From CAJBLF01 sp964495905 (GTDB lineage: Bacteria; Patescibacteriota; Gracilibacteria; Absconditabacterales; Absconditicoccaceae), in contig CAZBWN010000056.1 in NCBI GenBank assembly GCA_964495905.1, positions 1 through 64,000 on the forward strand: a stretch of DNA of 64,000 bases. The letters run 5' to 3'. The translations under genes and the position numbers were made by a program. How positions within the stretch are numbered: the stretch's first letter is position 1; each line of letters opens with the position of its first letter. The notes below the pieces were generated by a model. That model was not told the origin of the DNA and did no database searches. It saw only the letters and a program-made list of their open reading frames with translations. Below, piece after piece: positions 9,743-19,633 of this stretch.

Positions 9743-11266
9743 ATGAAGAAAATCAAATCCGCAAAAAAAGCAGTTTTTACGGCAAAAACAAAAATAATCG
9801 ATATCCATGAAGGAGACGAATTAGTCGTATTGATCAACGAACAGGATGCATGGGAACATGGAATTACGAGTATGGATAAAGTATCTCTCATCTATGAAGG
9901 TAAAGAATTTGTCTTTGATGCAGATCTGAGCAATACTTATGTGCAACGTGGAGAAATAGGGATATATGAAGATATCCAAGAAAAATATAAGATACAAGGC
10001 GGACAGCTTGTCACGATAGCATTCACCAAAAATACTTCAGAATCTCTGGAAGCGCTCAAAAAATGATTGACGGGCAAAAGACTCAACCAAAAAGAGATAT
10101 TGGCGATTATGAAAGATATTTCAAATAACCGTTTTACGGACATCCTGACTACGTACTTTTCTGCGATGGGATTTTTCTTCCCTTCAAAGGATGAGGATCT
10201 TTATCGGATGGCAAAAGCGATGGCAGAGAGCGGTGAAATGCTTCATTTTCCATGAGTAGTCGCTGACAAGCATTGTATGGGAGGCGTACCCGGAAACGAA
10301 ACGACGATGATTATAATCCCGTTGCTTGCTTCACTAGGCATCAAGATGCCGAAGACATTTTCCAAAGCAATCACCACACCAGCAGCAACCGGTGAATGTG
10401 TGAGCGTGCTTATGGATATTTCATTCAGCAAAAAAGAGATTGAAGATTTAGTCAAAAAAAATAACTGCTGTTTGGTACGAGGTGGAGGATTGGATCTCGC
10501 TCCCGCTGATGAAAAACTCATCAAGGTAGCATATCCGTTATCTATGCAATCCTACTCAAGGACTATCGTCAGCATCATGGCAAAAAAATATGCGATGGGT
10601 ATCAATCATTCGCTTATCGATATCCCCGTTTGACCCACAGCAAAAGTGCCTGATATGAAAACAGCAAGAATATTGAAAAAGAAATATGAATACGTAGGAA
10701 AAAAACTCGGCATGAAAGTTGATGTAGAGCTGACTTCTGCATTAGAACCCATCGGTGCAGGTGTAGGAGCAGTATTGCAAGTGAGAGAAGTCTTGAGAGT
10801 CTTGCAGCAGCATGCAAAGAGACCGATGGATCTTGAAACCAAAGCGGTATTTCTTGCATCCAAGATCATTGAACTTGTCGGCCTAGCAAAAGGTAAAGAC
10901 GCAGAAAAACTTGCTTATGGACAGCTTATCAGCGGTAAAGCGCGAACGATGATGCAAAAAATAATTTCAGCACAAAAGGGTGACCCTACAGTCCTCTCTG
11001 AAGAATTAGGATTAGCGAAAATCCAAAAGGATATCATAGCGGAAAAATCAGGAAAAGTGAAATATATCGATATGAAAGTCGTAAACGTAGTCGCGAGAAC
11101 GCTCGGTTCTCCACTAGATCTACAAGCAGGTCTCTATCTCCACAAAAAGCTCGGTGATACCGTCAAAAAAGGTGACATCATCTATACGATGTATGCAAAT
11201 GACCAAGGTAAAATCAGTCTCGCAAAAGAGTTTTTGGATGATAAGAAGATGTACGAAATCGCATAA
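9743..11266 (+). CDS. deoA: AMP phosphorylase (thymidine phosphorylase family)
   Basis: Splits AMP or other NMPs with phosphate into base and ribose-1,5-bisphosphate, the first step of the AMP pathway. The 507-residue length matches archaeal AMP phosphorylases, which carry an extra N-terminal domain (about residues 1-90) absent from ordinary thymidine phosphorylase (~440). Motifs: VVADKHCMGGVPGNETTM phosphate-binding loop (~172-189), KAITTPAATGE, VRGGGLDLAPADEKLI and a C-terminal biotin-like domain (GLYLHKKLGDTVKKGD). UGA is glycine at 10064, 10253 and 10631. Its product feeds the isomerase encoded at 4608. Confidence 0.95.
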
Positions 11267-11272
11267 GTGATT

Positions 11273-11368
11273 TGGTCATTGCGAGCCTGTCCGCCGTGGT
11301 GGAGAATGTAATGACGAAGCAATCTAAAATAAAAAGACAAGATTGCTTCGTTTCACTCGCAATGACAA
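11273..11368. repeat. 96-bp palindromic dispersed repeat, copy 3
   Basis: Third copy of the repeat seen at 4460 and 7657, with the same ends (TGGTCATTGCGA, TCGCAATGACAA) and inner stem. Its left half has picked up a different GC-rich piece (CCTGTCCGCCGTGGTGGAG), so copies are diverging. Confidence 0.8.
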
Positions 11369-11490
11369 AAATAACAAACTCTAAATTCTAAATTAAATAT
11401 TCTGTTTCGTTTCTAAATTGAACCCCGCAAGGCGGGGCTGCCTTCTCCCCTTCGAGGATAAATAAATTTTAAATTCTAAATTCATTTTAT

Positions 11491-12495
11491 ATGACCAGTA
11501 TCATAATGTCCATGGGACCAGCAAACAATAGTGAATCACAGCTTATCAGATGTTATGAAAATGGTATCAGGATACTGAGGTTTAATTTTCCTCATTACAC
11601 GCAAGAGACGACAAAAAGAGATGCGGATGTCGCACATAGCGTTGAACAGAAAATCGGAGGGAAGTTCCAATTGCTGCTTGATACCGAAGGACCGGAGATC
11701 AGAACAGGTGCATTAGAAATACCTATCGAGTACAAGGTAGGAGAACTTTTCAAAATATATACCGACGAAAGCAAACGTGATCCCAAATGATTATTTTGTG
11801 ATTATCCGACTCTAGTAGAAGATGTGAAGATCGGGACGCTCATCAAAATCGATGCAGGACTGCTTGAGGCAGAAGTCGTAGAAAAATGATCAGAATATAT
11901 AGTGGTGAAATCGTTGAATGATTTTGCTGTAGGATCTAGAAGGCATCTTAATCTGCCCGGTATCCACTACAATTTACCGGGTATCACAGCGAGAGACAAA
12001 GAGAATGTCCTGTTCGCTATCAAAAATAATTTTGATTATGTCGCATTGAGTTTCACGAGAAAATCAGATGATGTCAGGGAGCTGAGAAATTTTCTCAACA
12101 CCAACGGCGGAGAACATATAAAAATAATTTCCAAGATAGAGAATCAGGAAGGGGTTGATAATATAGATGATATCATCGATGCGAGTGATATGATTATGGT
12201 TGCTAGGGGAGACCTAGGGACTGAATTACCCGTAGAAACGATTCCTGGACATCAGATGCATATCGTCAAAGAGTGCAAGATAAAAAATACACCTGTAATC
12301 GTAGCGACACAGATGTTGGAGACTATGATCACCAACCCGATACCTACGAGAGCGGAAGTGAGCGATATCTTTTATGCGGTACGCGAAGGCGCTGAATACA
12401 TCATGCTTTCATGAGAGAGCTCAGTCGGAAAATATCCTTTAGAATGCATCAAAGTCATGAACAAAGTTATCGCTGAAGCAGAGAAATATAAGTAA
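11491..12495 (+). CDS. pyk: Pyruvate kinase, short form
   Basis: Transfers phosphate from phosphoenolpyruvate to ADP. The 334-residue protein covers the catalytic barrel and B domain: IIMSMGPANNS at the start, ISKIENQEG with the catalytic Lys, MVARGDLGTELP for metal binding, ATQMLETMITNPIPTRAE, and MLSGESSVGKYP near the end. It stops about 140 residues before the usual length, so the C-terminal allosteric domain is missing. The frame is intact, and short pyruvate kinases exist in reduced genomes, so this need not be a pseudogene. UGA is glycine at 11788, 11887 and 12412. It would use the phosphoglycerate made by RuBisCO after conversion to PEP. Confidence 0.9.
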
Positions 12496-13058
12496 ATATT
12501 TTTAATGTTAAGTTCTCAGTGCTAAGTTTTAAGTAAAAAAAATACCAACGTTTTTCACTATTCACTTTTCACTATTAGTTAAATTTGTTATTCCCTATAT
12601 CGTTTCTTAAGTCTTTTTAAAAGGGCAAGGATATGTGCATGTGCTTCTAGCCCGATTTTTTTTAGTTTTTCAAAATTACGTGTCCGGAAATCACCGAGAT
12701 ATGATCATCATATCACGAAATCCACGAGCCAGTTATTGATTTTTTTTTCTAATTTTCTAAGCATTACTAATTCACTACGTTCATGATAAAAAAATAGACA
12801 AATGTCCCGATTTATCGGGACGATAAATGCTTCGCGACAAATATATTTTTTTCTATTTTTAGTCTATTGTTTAGCTATTATTCGTCCATTGTTTGTCCAT
12901 TATAATAATAAAAAACCCCTTGTAATTATCAAGCCTAAAAATAAATTTTATTAAAATATTTAAAAACTAAAATATTAAAAGATTCTGTACTTAAATAACT
13001 GATAAGCTCAATATTTAAATCTTAATAATCTTTTAATCTTTTAATTGTCATACATAAT
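12496..13058. other. Intergenic region with several hairpins
   Basis: No supported gene on either strand. It contains a GGGC/GCCC stem followed by eight T (about 12623-12663), a perfect 17-nt dyad GATATGAT-C-ATCATATC at 12698-12714 followed later by another T-run, and a hairpin GTCCCGA-TTTA-TCGGGAC at 12804-12821. The rest is low-complexity AT sequence of the kind that precedes many genes here. The first hairpin may terminate pyk transcription; a small RNA is possible but unproven. Confidence 0.5.
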
Positions 13059-14216
13059 ATGGTAAAGAAATTCATTCTTCTATTAGTCATAATCTCGTTA
13101 ATAGGGAGCTTTACCTCCGCTTTCCAATTTTCCGGTTGCGAAGAAAGGAGATTTACTATGACTGCATATTATTCACCGCAAAGCGGCCAGGTATTTTATT
13201 ACAAACCAAGCTTTCAAGAAGAGGTGACGCTCAACGGCCAATGATATGTCGGAGCCTCAGGCAAAAAAGTGTTCAATGGTATGCTCGCATGACCTGCATC
13301 ATATCCTTTTGGATCCATCATCTATTTTCCAGGACTGGGTGTAGGAGAGATCGCTGATAGAGGAGGAGCAATCGTGCTTTCAGGAGAGAGAGGGCAAAGC
13401 AATGATCGTATTGATGTCTGGATGGGAAGAGGCGAAGAGGGGCTTATCAGAGCACTTACTTTCGGTAAAAAAACAATGACTGGATATTTTTGTGAGAGCT
13501 CGATAGTAAAGATTCCGCCTAAAGATTCACTGAAGCGAGACCATGTTCCCGTGCTCAAAAACTTTTTTGATATCGCATTGCGGATACAGCAACTTGAAGA
13601 ATGAAGAAACGATATGCGGACATGGACGCTCCAAAAATACTTAGTCAAACTTGGATATCTCAATAAGAAATATCGGAATTGAACCTATGAAACCCATACC
13701 AAGAAAGCACTCTGTGCCTACCAAGTCGCGAAGAAAATAATCTGAGCAAAAAATCATGATTGCTGAGTCTTTGGCAAGATGACGAGATATACGATGAAAT
13801 TGGATATGCAGGATAAAGGGCTTTTACCCGCTGATTTATACGCTACAGGAACATTCGCAGCAATCATAGATGGAGCAAAATACTACAACGGAATGCCTAC
13901 AGCCTTAACTAAGAGTCCCCCTGATAAGGGGGAAACCGAAAGGGGGTTTGAAAAATCTGTGAAGATTTTTTTGTTCTATAGAGCCTACACCAAGTGACAG
14001 CAAAGCTCAGAAATCAAAATCCTCCAAAACTTCTTACAGTCACAATGAATGTATAGTGGCGCTATAGATGGCATCTATCTCAAAAAAACTACTGACGCAG
14101 TCTATGATTTTCAAAAAAAATATTCTCTGATCTCCGAGGACGATCCATTGATATTGAGAGGATTCCTTTGACCCAAGACGAGGACTAAAATTAATGAATT
14201 AAGAATTAAGAATTAA
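13059..14216 (+). CDS. Exported 3D-domain protein with peptidoglycan-binding repeats
   Basis: A 385-residue secreted protein. Residues 1-20 are a signal peptide (ILLLVIISLIGSFTSA). Residues ~28-150 form a 3D (double-psi beta-barrel) domain with the conserved aspartates in IADRGGAI and DRIDVWMG, as in cell-wall lytic enzymes related to MltA/YabE. Two peptidoglycan-binding-like modules follow (LQKYLVKLGYLN near 190 and LQNFLQSQGMYSGAIDGIYL near 330). A cell-wall remodelling role is likely. Residues ~285-305 (TKSPPDKGETERG) are encoded by a palindromic intergenic-type repeat (~13911-13950) that keeps the frame. UGA encodes glycine many times. Confidence 0.85.
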
Positions 14217-14280
14217 AAAAACACATTATTATCTCAGAATACTGTTTCCATCTTTCAATGTTTCAATATTCAAATAAGAT

Positions 14281-15240
14281 CTACATCTTTTCAAAAAGAA
14301 ATTGTCCTCTATTGTCTTGGATGAATTTTTGGATAAGTCTGAAATTATGTCCTTCAAAAAAATTTATAAGTCCATCAGCATCATAGGTATAGATATTCAC
14401 TACCTGTAATTCTTCTCAAGGCAAGATTGTTGTTGTTTCGTTTTTTATCGTAACGCTGGCTTTTTTGTTGAAAACAAAACTATATTGATAATTAATTGCC
14501 TCTAGGTGTTCTATATTATGCGTTTTGAGTACAAATTCTCAATATTCCTTTGTAATGTTTAATCATTCTATCGGGTTGAAAAAAAGATTAGTCATCTCAT
14601 TGTTTGAGATATAATCATAATATTTATCAAAATCTTTGAGGTTATCTTTCGTGTTTTTTCCTGATCTTAGGCGGACATCAAGCCATATTTTTTCTCATGA
14701 TTTGAGGAGATTATAGAGGATATCTATGATATTATTAGGATTGATATTACCAAAAGTGTTACTAAAAAATGTAAATATTTTGATATCATTGTTGATCGTC
14801 AGTTGACTGAGTTCTCTTTTGAATTCATTGGTGGAGAAATCAGCACAGATGAAATTTTTATCGATATCTTTGATATCTTTCATCCTTTCTATAGAAAGCT
14901 CCAACATATTTTTTGACGAATCCACTCCATAATAATCGATATGATAATCTTTATTAAGATGTTCAAAAATAAATGATTCTATATTAGAATTTCCACATCA
15001 TAGGCTGATGATAGCCATTTTTTTATTTTTTGAAAAGATATATTTTTTCCCAAAATCCACAAACAGGTCATAAGGATATTTTCCATAATACACTTTATCA
15101 GTACCGACTACATCATAATAGTTTTGAGCTCAGTTCTGCATGTAGAGAAATTTTTGTTCTAGTGTCCTATTTCTGAGACAATAAGAGAATTCATCACTCA
15201 ACGTCGCATCTGAAATGAGATTATATATCTGATTGTTCAT
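14281..15240 (-). CDS. SAM-dependent methyltransferase, EgtD-like
   Basis: A 319-residue cytoplasmic protein. IISLGCGNSNIESFIFEHL is motif I of a class I methyltransferase, followed by YYGVDSSKNMLELS (motif II acidic region) and FICADF. The layout, with an N-terminal helical part and YYGVDSS in place of the usual DxS, recalls the histidine N-methyltransferase (EgtD/Methyltransf_33) family, but the substrate cannot be told. UGA is glycine at a few sites. It is convergent with the 3D-domain gene and followed, 69 bases upstream in its own direction, by the HD-domain gene, which is in the same orientation. Confidence 0.75.
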
Positions 15241-15309
15241 GATACCTACATAAATGATAAAACAGCTAAATGATTAATTATTTTTGTATGAGATACAAGA
15301 TACAAGACA

Positions 15310-16251
15310 CTATGAAAAATTAGTATGTATTTTGAGTTTGCTGGTAAATCCTTCAAAAACATTTCATTTCTTATATTTGAAGACAACCAGAAAATTGTCA
15401 TGGGCATCTTGTTGAAATGAGATGATATCGATTTTTTCATCAAAGTTTTTACTCTCAATCAGTTTCTTAAATACTTTTTTATTGTTTATCTCCCAGAAGA
15501 TACGATTGGAATTTTTATATACAAGATTGAAGGTATCATTATCAAAATCAAAAAATGTTTGGTTGAGGAGTGCCTCTTTTATATCCTCAGGCGTAGTGAT
15601 ACGATTTGCAATCAGATAATGATGAAACAATTCATGGCATACTTCAAGTGATTTTGGTTTGTTCCTATATCAGCCAAAAAGTTTTTTGAGCGGTTCATAG
15701 ATAGCTTGGGTTTCAAAGCTCATTCTGATTTGTTTACGAGGTTCAAGTCATCACAAGGTATTGATATTGTGCTCTCTGTCATGAAGTTTGAGCCAGATGC
15801 ATCTGATATCATGCATTCCTCCATGGAGAAATTTTTCTATCCTATCGTGAAATATATGCTGACGATCATGCAAAAAATAATTTGTAGTGTCTGTCACAGA
15901 ATCGACGATAAATCCGACATCTTCCCCAAAAAGCTCATAAATGGTTGAAAGCGGGATATTTTCATTGTCCTCAACGCAATCATGTAAGATACTTGCGACA
16001 AAGAGATTAATATCATTAAATTTTTTGGCTCAGAGTAGCGCTACATTGAGAGGATGCTCTATAAAAGGATTTCAAGAATACTTCCTCTTTTGTCCTGTAT
16101 GAGCATGAAGGGCAAAATCACACGCTTTTTGGATAATAGCAAAATGCTTCAAAAAATATGGATATTTTGATGGTATGGTATGTAAGAATTTTTCTACTAC
16201 TTTTGCTTCTATCATACGGGTATCCCAGATAAAATCATACATACTATACAT
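15310..16251 (-). CDS. SpoT/RelA-type HD-domain protein
   Basis: About 313 residues. The N-terminal half is an HD phosphohydrolase domain like the (p)ppGpp hydrolase part of Rel/SpoT: ALHAHTGQKRKYSGNPFIEH, ILHDCVEDN with the HD and ED pairs, then LFGEDVGFIVDSVT. A synthetase domain is not present, so this would be a small alarmone hydrolase (Mesh1/SAH-like). The C-terminal half is not recognised. The frame stays open to 16392, but that longer form adds a hydrophobic stretch and overlaps the divergent gene at 16383, so a start at 16251 (or 16242) is preferred. The last UGA before the stop at 15310 is read as glycine. Confidence 0.75.
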
Positions 16252-16382
16252 ATATATCACAAAATTGAAAGAGAAATCTGGGAATCTATATATTCCGGTG
16301 AATAGGATTTGACTTTCGATAGGAAATAAACATAGTAATCCGACAAAAAACAAAAATAATAACCAAAAAAAATTAAAAAAAC

Positions 16383-16856
16383 ATGGATACATTAAATCTT
16401 ACGGACAATGTCCTGGTGGTAGTTTCTAACGAACATGCCTTTTACAACACAAATGGTATAGTCAAAGAGATAAACGCAGACAGAGTCAAAGTTTCTTTTG
16501 CAAAAGAGTTTGCTAGTCTCTTTGGATATGAAGATCATGATAAACGGATCAAAGAATTCGACAAAAAAGAGCTGCAAAAATTCAACCTGGATGATCACCC
16601 ACACATCAAAGTTAAAAGATTGTATGGAAATCGTTATCACAAACTTAATACAAAGACATATAAATTTTCTCCAGAAAATGATTGTATGTATCGAGGATGT
16701 AAGGAAAAAAACCAAAAACGGATTTTATACAACACCTCCGGAAGCGTAGGTGAATTCGATGTATGTCTTAAACATGCCCAAATTGATGGGGATTATGGTA
16801 AGGCATTCAGGATGAAGGATAAATACCAGCATCTGATCAATGAAACGTGTAATTAA
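16383..16856 (+). CDS. Hypothetical protein with possible zinc site
   Basis: A 157-residue protein. The N-terminal ~45 residues look like a small beta barrel (NVLVVVSNEHAFYNTNGIV), as in KOW/SH3-like folds. The C-terminal part contains CMYRGC and later VCLKH, which could bind zinc. It starts divergently from the HD-domain gene and ends at an intrinsic terminator of the same CCTCTC type as those after the genes at 17451 and 18547, although the proteins are unrelated. Function unknown. Confidence 0.75.
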   Translation: MDTLNLTDNVLVVVSNEHAFYNTNGIVKEINADRVKVSFAKEFASLFGYEDHDKRIKEFDKKELQKFNLDDHPHIKVKRLYGNRYHKLNTKTYKFSPENDCMYRGCKEKNQKRILYNTSGSVGEFDVCLKHAQIDGDYGKAFRMKDKYQHLINETCN

Positions 16857-16871
16857 AAACCTATTTCAAAT

Positions 16872-16897
16872 CCTCTCGTATTGAGAGGGCTTTTTTT
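16872..16897 (+). terminator. Rho-independent terminator
   Basis: CCTCTC-GTATT-GAGAGG stem followed by a T-run. Near-identical stems occur at 17882 and 19059. Confidence 0.85.
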
Positions 16898-16902
16898 AAT
16901 GT

Positions 16903-16931
16903 TAAAAAAAGCCCAGGAAAACCTGGGTTCA
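16903..16931 (-). terminator. Rho-independent terminator for the minus-strand gene
   Basis: On the minus strand CCCAGG-TTTT-CCTGGG is followed by a T-run. It ends the gene at 16949-17326 and faces the plus-strand terminator at 16872. Confidence 0.8.
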
Positions 16932-16948
16932 TAAGATACATAGGAGAT

Positions 16949-17326
16949 TTAATTAGGCATATTTTTAGAATCGCTTGCAAAAAATTTTTTAAACTCTTTT
17001 TTTTCTTGGATTGCTGCCGTCCAAAGATTAGTTACTTCAGCATTTTCGAAATCCTTAGGATAATTTTCAAAATACACAATGATGTTGTCGTAGTTGGGAA
17101 CGCGTAGATTAAAACTAGCTAACAGTGGCTGGTAATCATTGTACTCTTCAATAGAAAGATGGCTTTTTATCATAGTTTCAATAGTTGAGAATTTTTTATG
17201 TTCCTCAATCATTTTTTTTATATTGCCCTCATCTTGTGGAAGACAATTATTGGGTATACAGATACATAAAAGAAAGGCTTCTCCTTTTTGATCGTATAGG
17301 GCGGATACTGTGATATATTTTTGCAT
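16949..17326 (-). CDS. Small paralogous protein, family B copy 1
   Basis: A 125-residue protein. With the genes at 18100 and 19115 it shares the pattern M-x-K-x-I-x-V-x-x, a CxP or APIxC element near residue 25-30, an E-x-x-I-x-x-x-IE-x-x-K helix and a hydrophobic IIVYF/IIIVAF strand near residue 90. This copy is the most diverged. No membrane segment or signal. It is transcribed away from the gene at 17451 through a shared divergent promoter region. Function unknown. Confidence 0.75.
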   Translation of the reverse strand: MQKYITVSALYDQKGEAFLLCICIPNNCLPQDEGNIKKMIEEHKKFSTIETMIKSHLSIEEYNDYQPLLASFNLRVPNYDNIIVYFENYPKDFENAEVTNLWTAAIQEKKEFKKFFASDSKNMPN

Positions 17327-17350
17327 AAATATTTGTTTTTGTTTTGATAG

Positions 17351-17411
17351 TTTTTACATATTCAAGCATAAAAGTCAATATATAATACAAATTACTTGAA
17401 AATTATAACCA
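17351..17411. promoter_or_regulatory. Divergent promoter region, copy 1
   Basis: About 60 bp (from TTTTTACATATTCAAG to ACTTGAAAATT) that recur almost unchanged at 18485-18546, each time between a family B gene (minus) and a family A gene (plus). It contains TATAAT-like boxes. The conservation of a non-coding stretch between copies argues for a shared promoter/operator. Confidence 0.6.
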
Positions 17412-17450
17412 AATGGGTATAGAGAGAGTCAAACAAAAAAATATAAAAAT

Positions 17451-17867
17451 ATGGGATTATTAGAAAGCGTACTAAAAAGAATGTTTGGAACAAAAAAAAC
17501 ATTATCTTCTTTTGATAGAAGCATCAACAGTCAAGCGAGACAAAAGAAAAGTTGGGATTATAGTCGAAAACTAGAGATTTATAATACCGTTATTGCGATT
17601 ATAAAACAGTTCGTACTCGTTCATCGGATTGCTCTTCAAAAAAATCAGTATGAGTACACTATTATCTATAGAGGTATTGATCTTCTTACATCAACAGAGA
17701 TAGATGAATATTTAAGAACGGGTGATCTTACTCTACGATTCAAAAATCTTCATCTCCATAGAAATGGCGCAGTCTTTAGTATAGATAAGATCAGTTTGAA
17801 AGAATGTAAAAAAGCAAACATTACATTTCATGCCAACAAAAAAAGACCACAAGAAGAAATGTATTAA
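17451..17867 (+). CDS. Small paralogous protein, family A copy 1
   Basis: A 138-residue protein similar to the one at 18547. Shared parts: I-K/Q-QF-x-x-VH-x-I-x-L-x-KN near residue 55-70, LLTSTEIDEYLRTGDLTL, a FSIDKISLKE strand and an almost identical tail ending PQEEMY. The leader at 17414 also resembles the start of the other copy (ATGGGTATAGAGAGAGTC) but is out of frame, so this copy may have lost its original N-terminus. Function unknown. Confidence 0.75.
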   Translation: MGLLESVLKRMFGTKKTLSSFDRSINSQARQKKSWDYSRKLEIYNTVIAIIKQFVLVHRIALQKNQYEYTIIYRGIDLLTSTEIDEYLRTGDLTLRFKNLHLHRNGAVFSIDKISLKECKKANITFHANKKRPQEEMY

Positions 17868-17881
17868 AAATTTATCCAACT

Positions 17882-17906
17882 CCTCTCGTATTGAGAGGTT
17901 TTTTTT
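17882..17906 (+). terminator. Rho-independent terminator
   Basis: CCTCTC-GTATT-GAGAGG stem and T-run directly after the family A gene. Confidence 0.85.
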
Positions 17907-18069
17907 TATTATTGTTTTATTCTCTTTTTAAAAAGACTTTATCACCCCCAGATGCATGCCACGAGATAGTGATTTGAACCAAGATAAAATAACTAACCAA
18001 AACGAACCGAAATGGGGACCGCCCCCCAAAAGTATGTCTCCGAAGGATATTAAAGAAAAAATATAAATA

Positions 18070-18096
18070 TAAAAAAAAGCCCGGAAACCGAGCTTA
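18070..18096 (-). terminator. Rho-independent terminator
   Basis: On the minus strand a stem with GGTTTCC loop (AAGC..CGG / CCG..GCTT, one mismatch) is followed by a T-run; it ends the gene at 18100. Confidence 0.7.
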
Positions 18097-18099
18097 GAA

Positions 18100-18459
18100 T
18101 TAATTTTTTGAGATAATATCTTGTGACTTAGACATATCTTTCAACATATCATTTTTTCGAGACAAGCCTTTGATTTTTCTCATTTGTGCAGCATTCAAAA
18201 AGGCGACAATGATGATACTGCATTCTTTTATGATCTCCTGAAAAGAGTCCAAAAAAGCTTGTGCTTCCTCACGCATGTTTTCCTCTGTATCAGGGAGCAT
18301 GACGCCTATCAATGTACCCAGATCTATTTTTTTTGATTCTATGAGATCTGTGATAGCTTTTTCCTGACTAGACTTGCAATGGATGGGTGCACAGAAGGTT
18401 TGGACGGGTTTCCCAGGAATCTTGCTGTTTACGGTAGTAATAAATATGAATTTATCCAT
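18100..18459 (-). CDS. Small paralogous protein, family B copy 2
   Basis: A 119-residue protein close to the one at 19115 (MDKFIFITTVNSK versus MKKFILVTIVNTK; FCAPIHC versus FFAPIRC; IKECSIIIVAF versus IKECTSLVVSF). Two or three cysteines and an alpha/beta pattern; no export signal. Divergent partner of the family A gene at 18547. Function unknown. Confidence 0.78.
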   Translation of the reverse strand: MDKFIFITTVNSKIPGKPVQTFCAPIHCKSSQEKAITDLIESKKIDLGTLIGVMLPDTEENMREEAQAFLDSFQEIIKECSIIIVAFLNAAQMRKIKGLSRKNDMLKDMSKSQDIISKN

Positions 18460-18484
18460 AGGATTAAGTTTTTTGTTTTGATAA

Positions 18485-18546
18485 TTTTTACATATTCAAG
18501 ACTAAAAGTCAATATATAATATAAATTACTTGAAAATTGTAAGAAA
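18485..18546. promoter_or_regulatory. Divergent promoter region, copy 2
   Basis: Second copy of the region at 17351, differing at only a few positions, again between a family B and a family A gene. Confidence 0.6.
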
Positions 18547-19041
18547 ATGAGTATAGTAAGAGTCAAACAAAAAACAAACCAAAAAAAACAAAAAGCCATG
18601 AGAAACTTAGGAATAGTATTAGAAGGAAATCCAACTCCTCAATTTGGAAGCTTAGGAATAATACTCGGGTCACTGTCAAAAGAGAGTGACATGCAAAGTC
18701 AAACGATGCAAAAAAGGAATTCAGATGATGCTAAAAAACAAGAGATTAAGGACACTGTTGGTGCTGCAATACAACAGTTCTCAATTGTCCATAAGATTGA
18801 TCTCAAAAAAAACCGTGATGAATGTAGAGCTATTCTTAGGAGTATTGATTATTTGCTTACATCAACAGATGTAGCCAAATATGTTAAAACTGGTGACATT
18901 TCCATATGTTACAGGGATAAGGAGCATCTCAAAGGAGATGATTTCATCTATACTATAGAGAAGATTAGCTTAAAAAAAGAAAGTAAAACAAACATTACAT
19001 TCAATCCAGGTCAAAAAGGGCCACAAGAAGAAATGTATTAA
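18547..19041 (+). CDS. Small paralogous protein, family A copy 2
   Basis: A 164-residue paralogue of the protein at 17451. The shared C-terminal half includes SIVHKIDLKKNRDE, YLLTSTDVAKYVKTGDISI, YTIEKISLKKE and the terminal PQEEMY. The extra N-terminal ~50 residues are basic then glycine-rich (GIVLEGNPTPQFGSLGIILG). No UGA codons. Function unknown. Confidence 0.78.
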   Translation: MSIVRVKQKTNQKKQKAMRNLGIVLEGNPTPQFGSLGIILGSLSKESDMQSQTMQKRNSDDAKKQEIKDTVGAAIQQFSIVHKIDLKKNRDECRAILRSIDYLLTSTDVAKYVKTGDISICYRDKEHLKGDDFIYTIEKISLKKESKTNITFNPGQKGPQEEMY

Positions 19042-19058
19042 AAAAATCTATTCAAATC

Positions 19059-19083
19059 CCTCTCGTATTGAGAGGTTTTTTTT
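19059..19083 (+). terminator. Rho-independent terminator
   Basis: CCTCTC-GTATT-GAGAGG and T-run, third instance of this stem. Confidence 0.85.
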
Positions 19084-19085
19084 AT

Positions 19086-19110
19086 AAAAAAAAGCCCGGA
19101 AACCGGGCTT
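19086..19110 (-). terminator. Rho-independent terminator
   Basis: On the minus strand GCCCGG-TTT-CCGGGC followed by a T-run, ending the gene at 19115. Confidence 0.85.
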
Positions 19111-19114
19111 AGAA

Positions 19115-19453
19115 TTAGTTTTTAGAAAATGCATACGATATATTGTTTTTTTGACATGATTGTTGGATTCTTCCTATTTCAGAAGCGTCCACAAAACTCA
19201 CAACAAGAGAAGTACATTCTTTAATGAGTTTTTTGAGCTGATCCAAAAAGGGTTTAACCCTAGCAAGTGATGTTTCCTCTATATCACGTGTTATGATAGC
19301 TATCAATACATTAGGATCATTTTTTTGTGATTCTATGCTCTGTTTGATAGATGCTTCATCATTTTCATTGCAACGGATAGGCGCAAAAAAAATGTATATA
19401 GGATGTTCCTGACTCTTGGTGTTTACGATTGTTACAAGGATAAACTTTTTCAT
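19115..19453 (-). CDS. Small paralogous protein, family B copy 3
   Basis: A 112-residue member of family B, most like the copy at 18100 over its whole length. It has no family A partner on its upstream side; the sequence before it differs from the other two promoter regions. Function unknown. Confidence 0.78.
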   Translation of the reverse strand: MKKFILVTIVNTKSQEHPIYIFFAPIRCNENDEASIKQSIESQKNDPNVLIAIITRDIEETSLARVKPFLDQLKKLIKECTSLVVSFVDASEIGRIQQSCQKNNISYAFSKN

Positions 19454-19633
19454 ATAAGTATGTTTTTTGTTTGAATAAATATAGCCATTTACGATATAAA
19501 ATCAAGGATAAAATATATTATACAATAAAATAAAAGAATGTCATTTTTTGTTTCATAAAATAGGCTATTTTTTTGATTAAATGCACGTGAGTACGTATAC
19601 TTAAGATAAGACTTTTACTGCCATAATATTCTG

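Noticed and set aside
16252..16392. N-terminal extension of the HD-domain protein to 16392
   Set aside because: It would add a hydrophobic leader atypical of the family and overlap the divergent gene starting at 16383.
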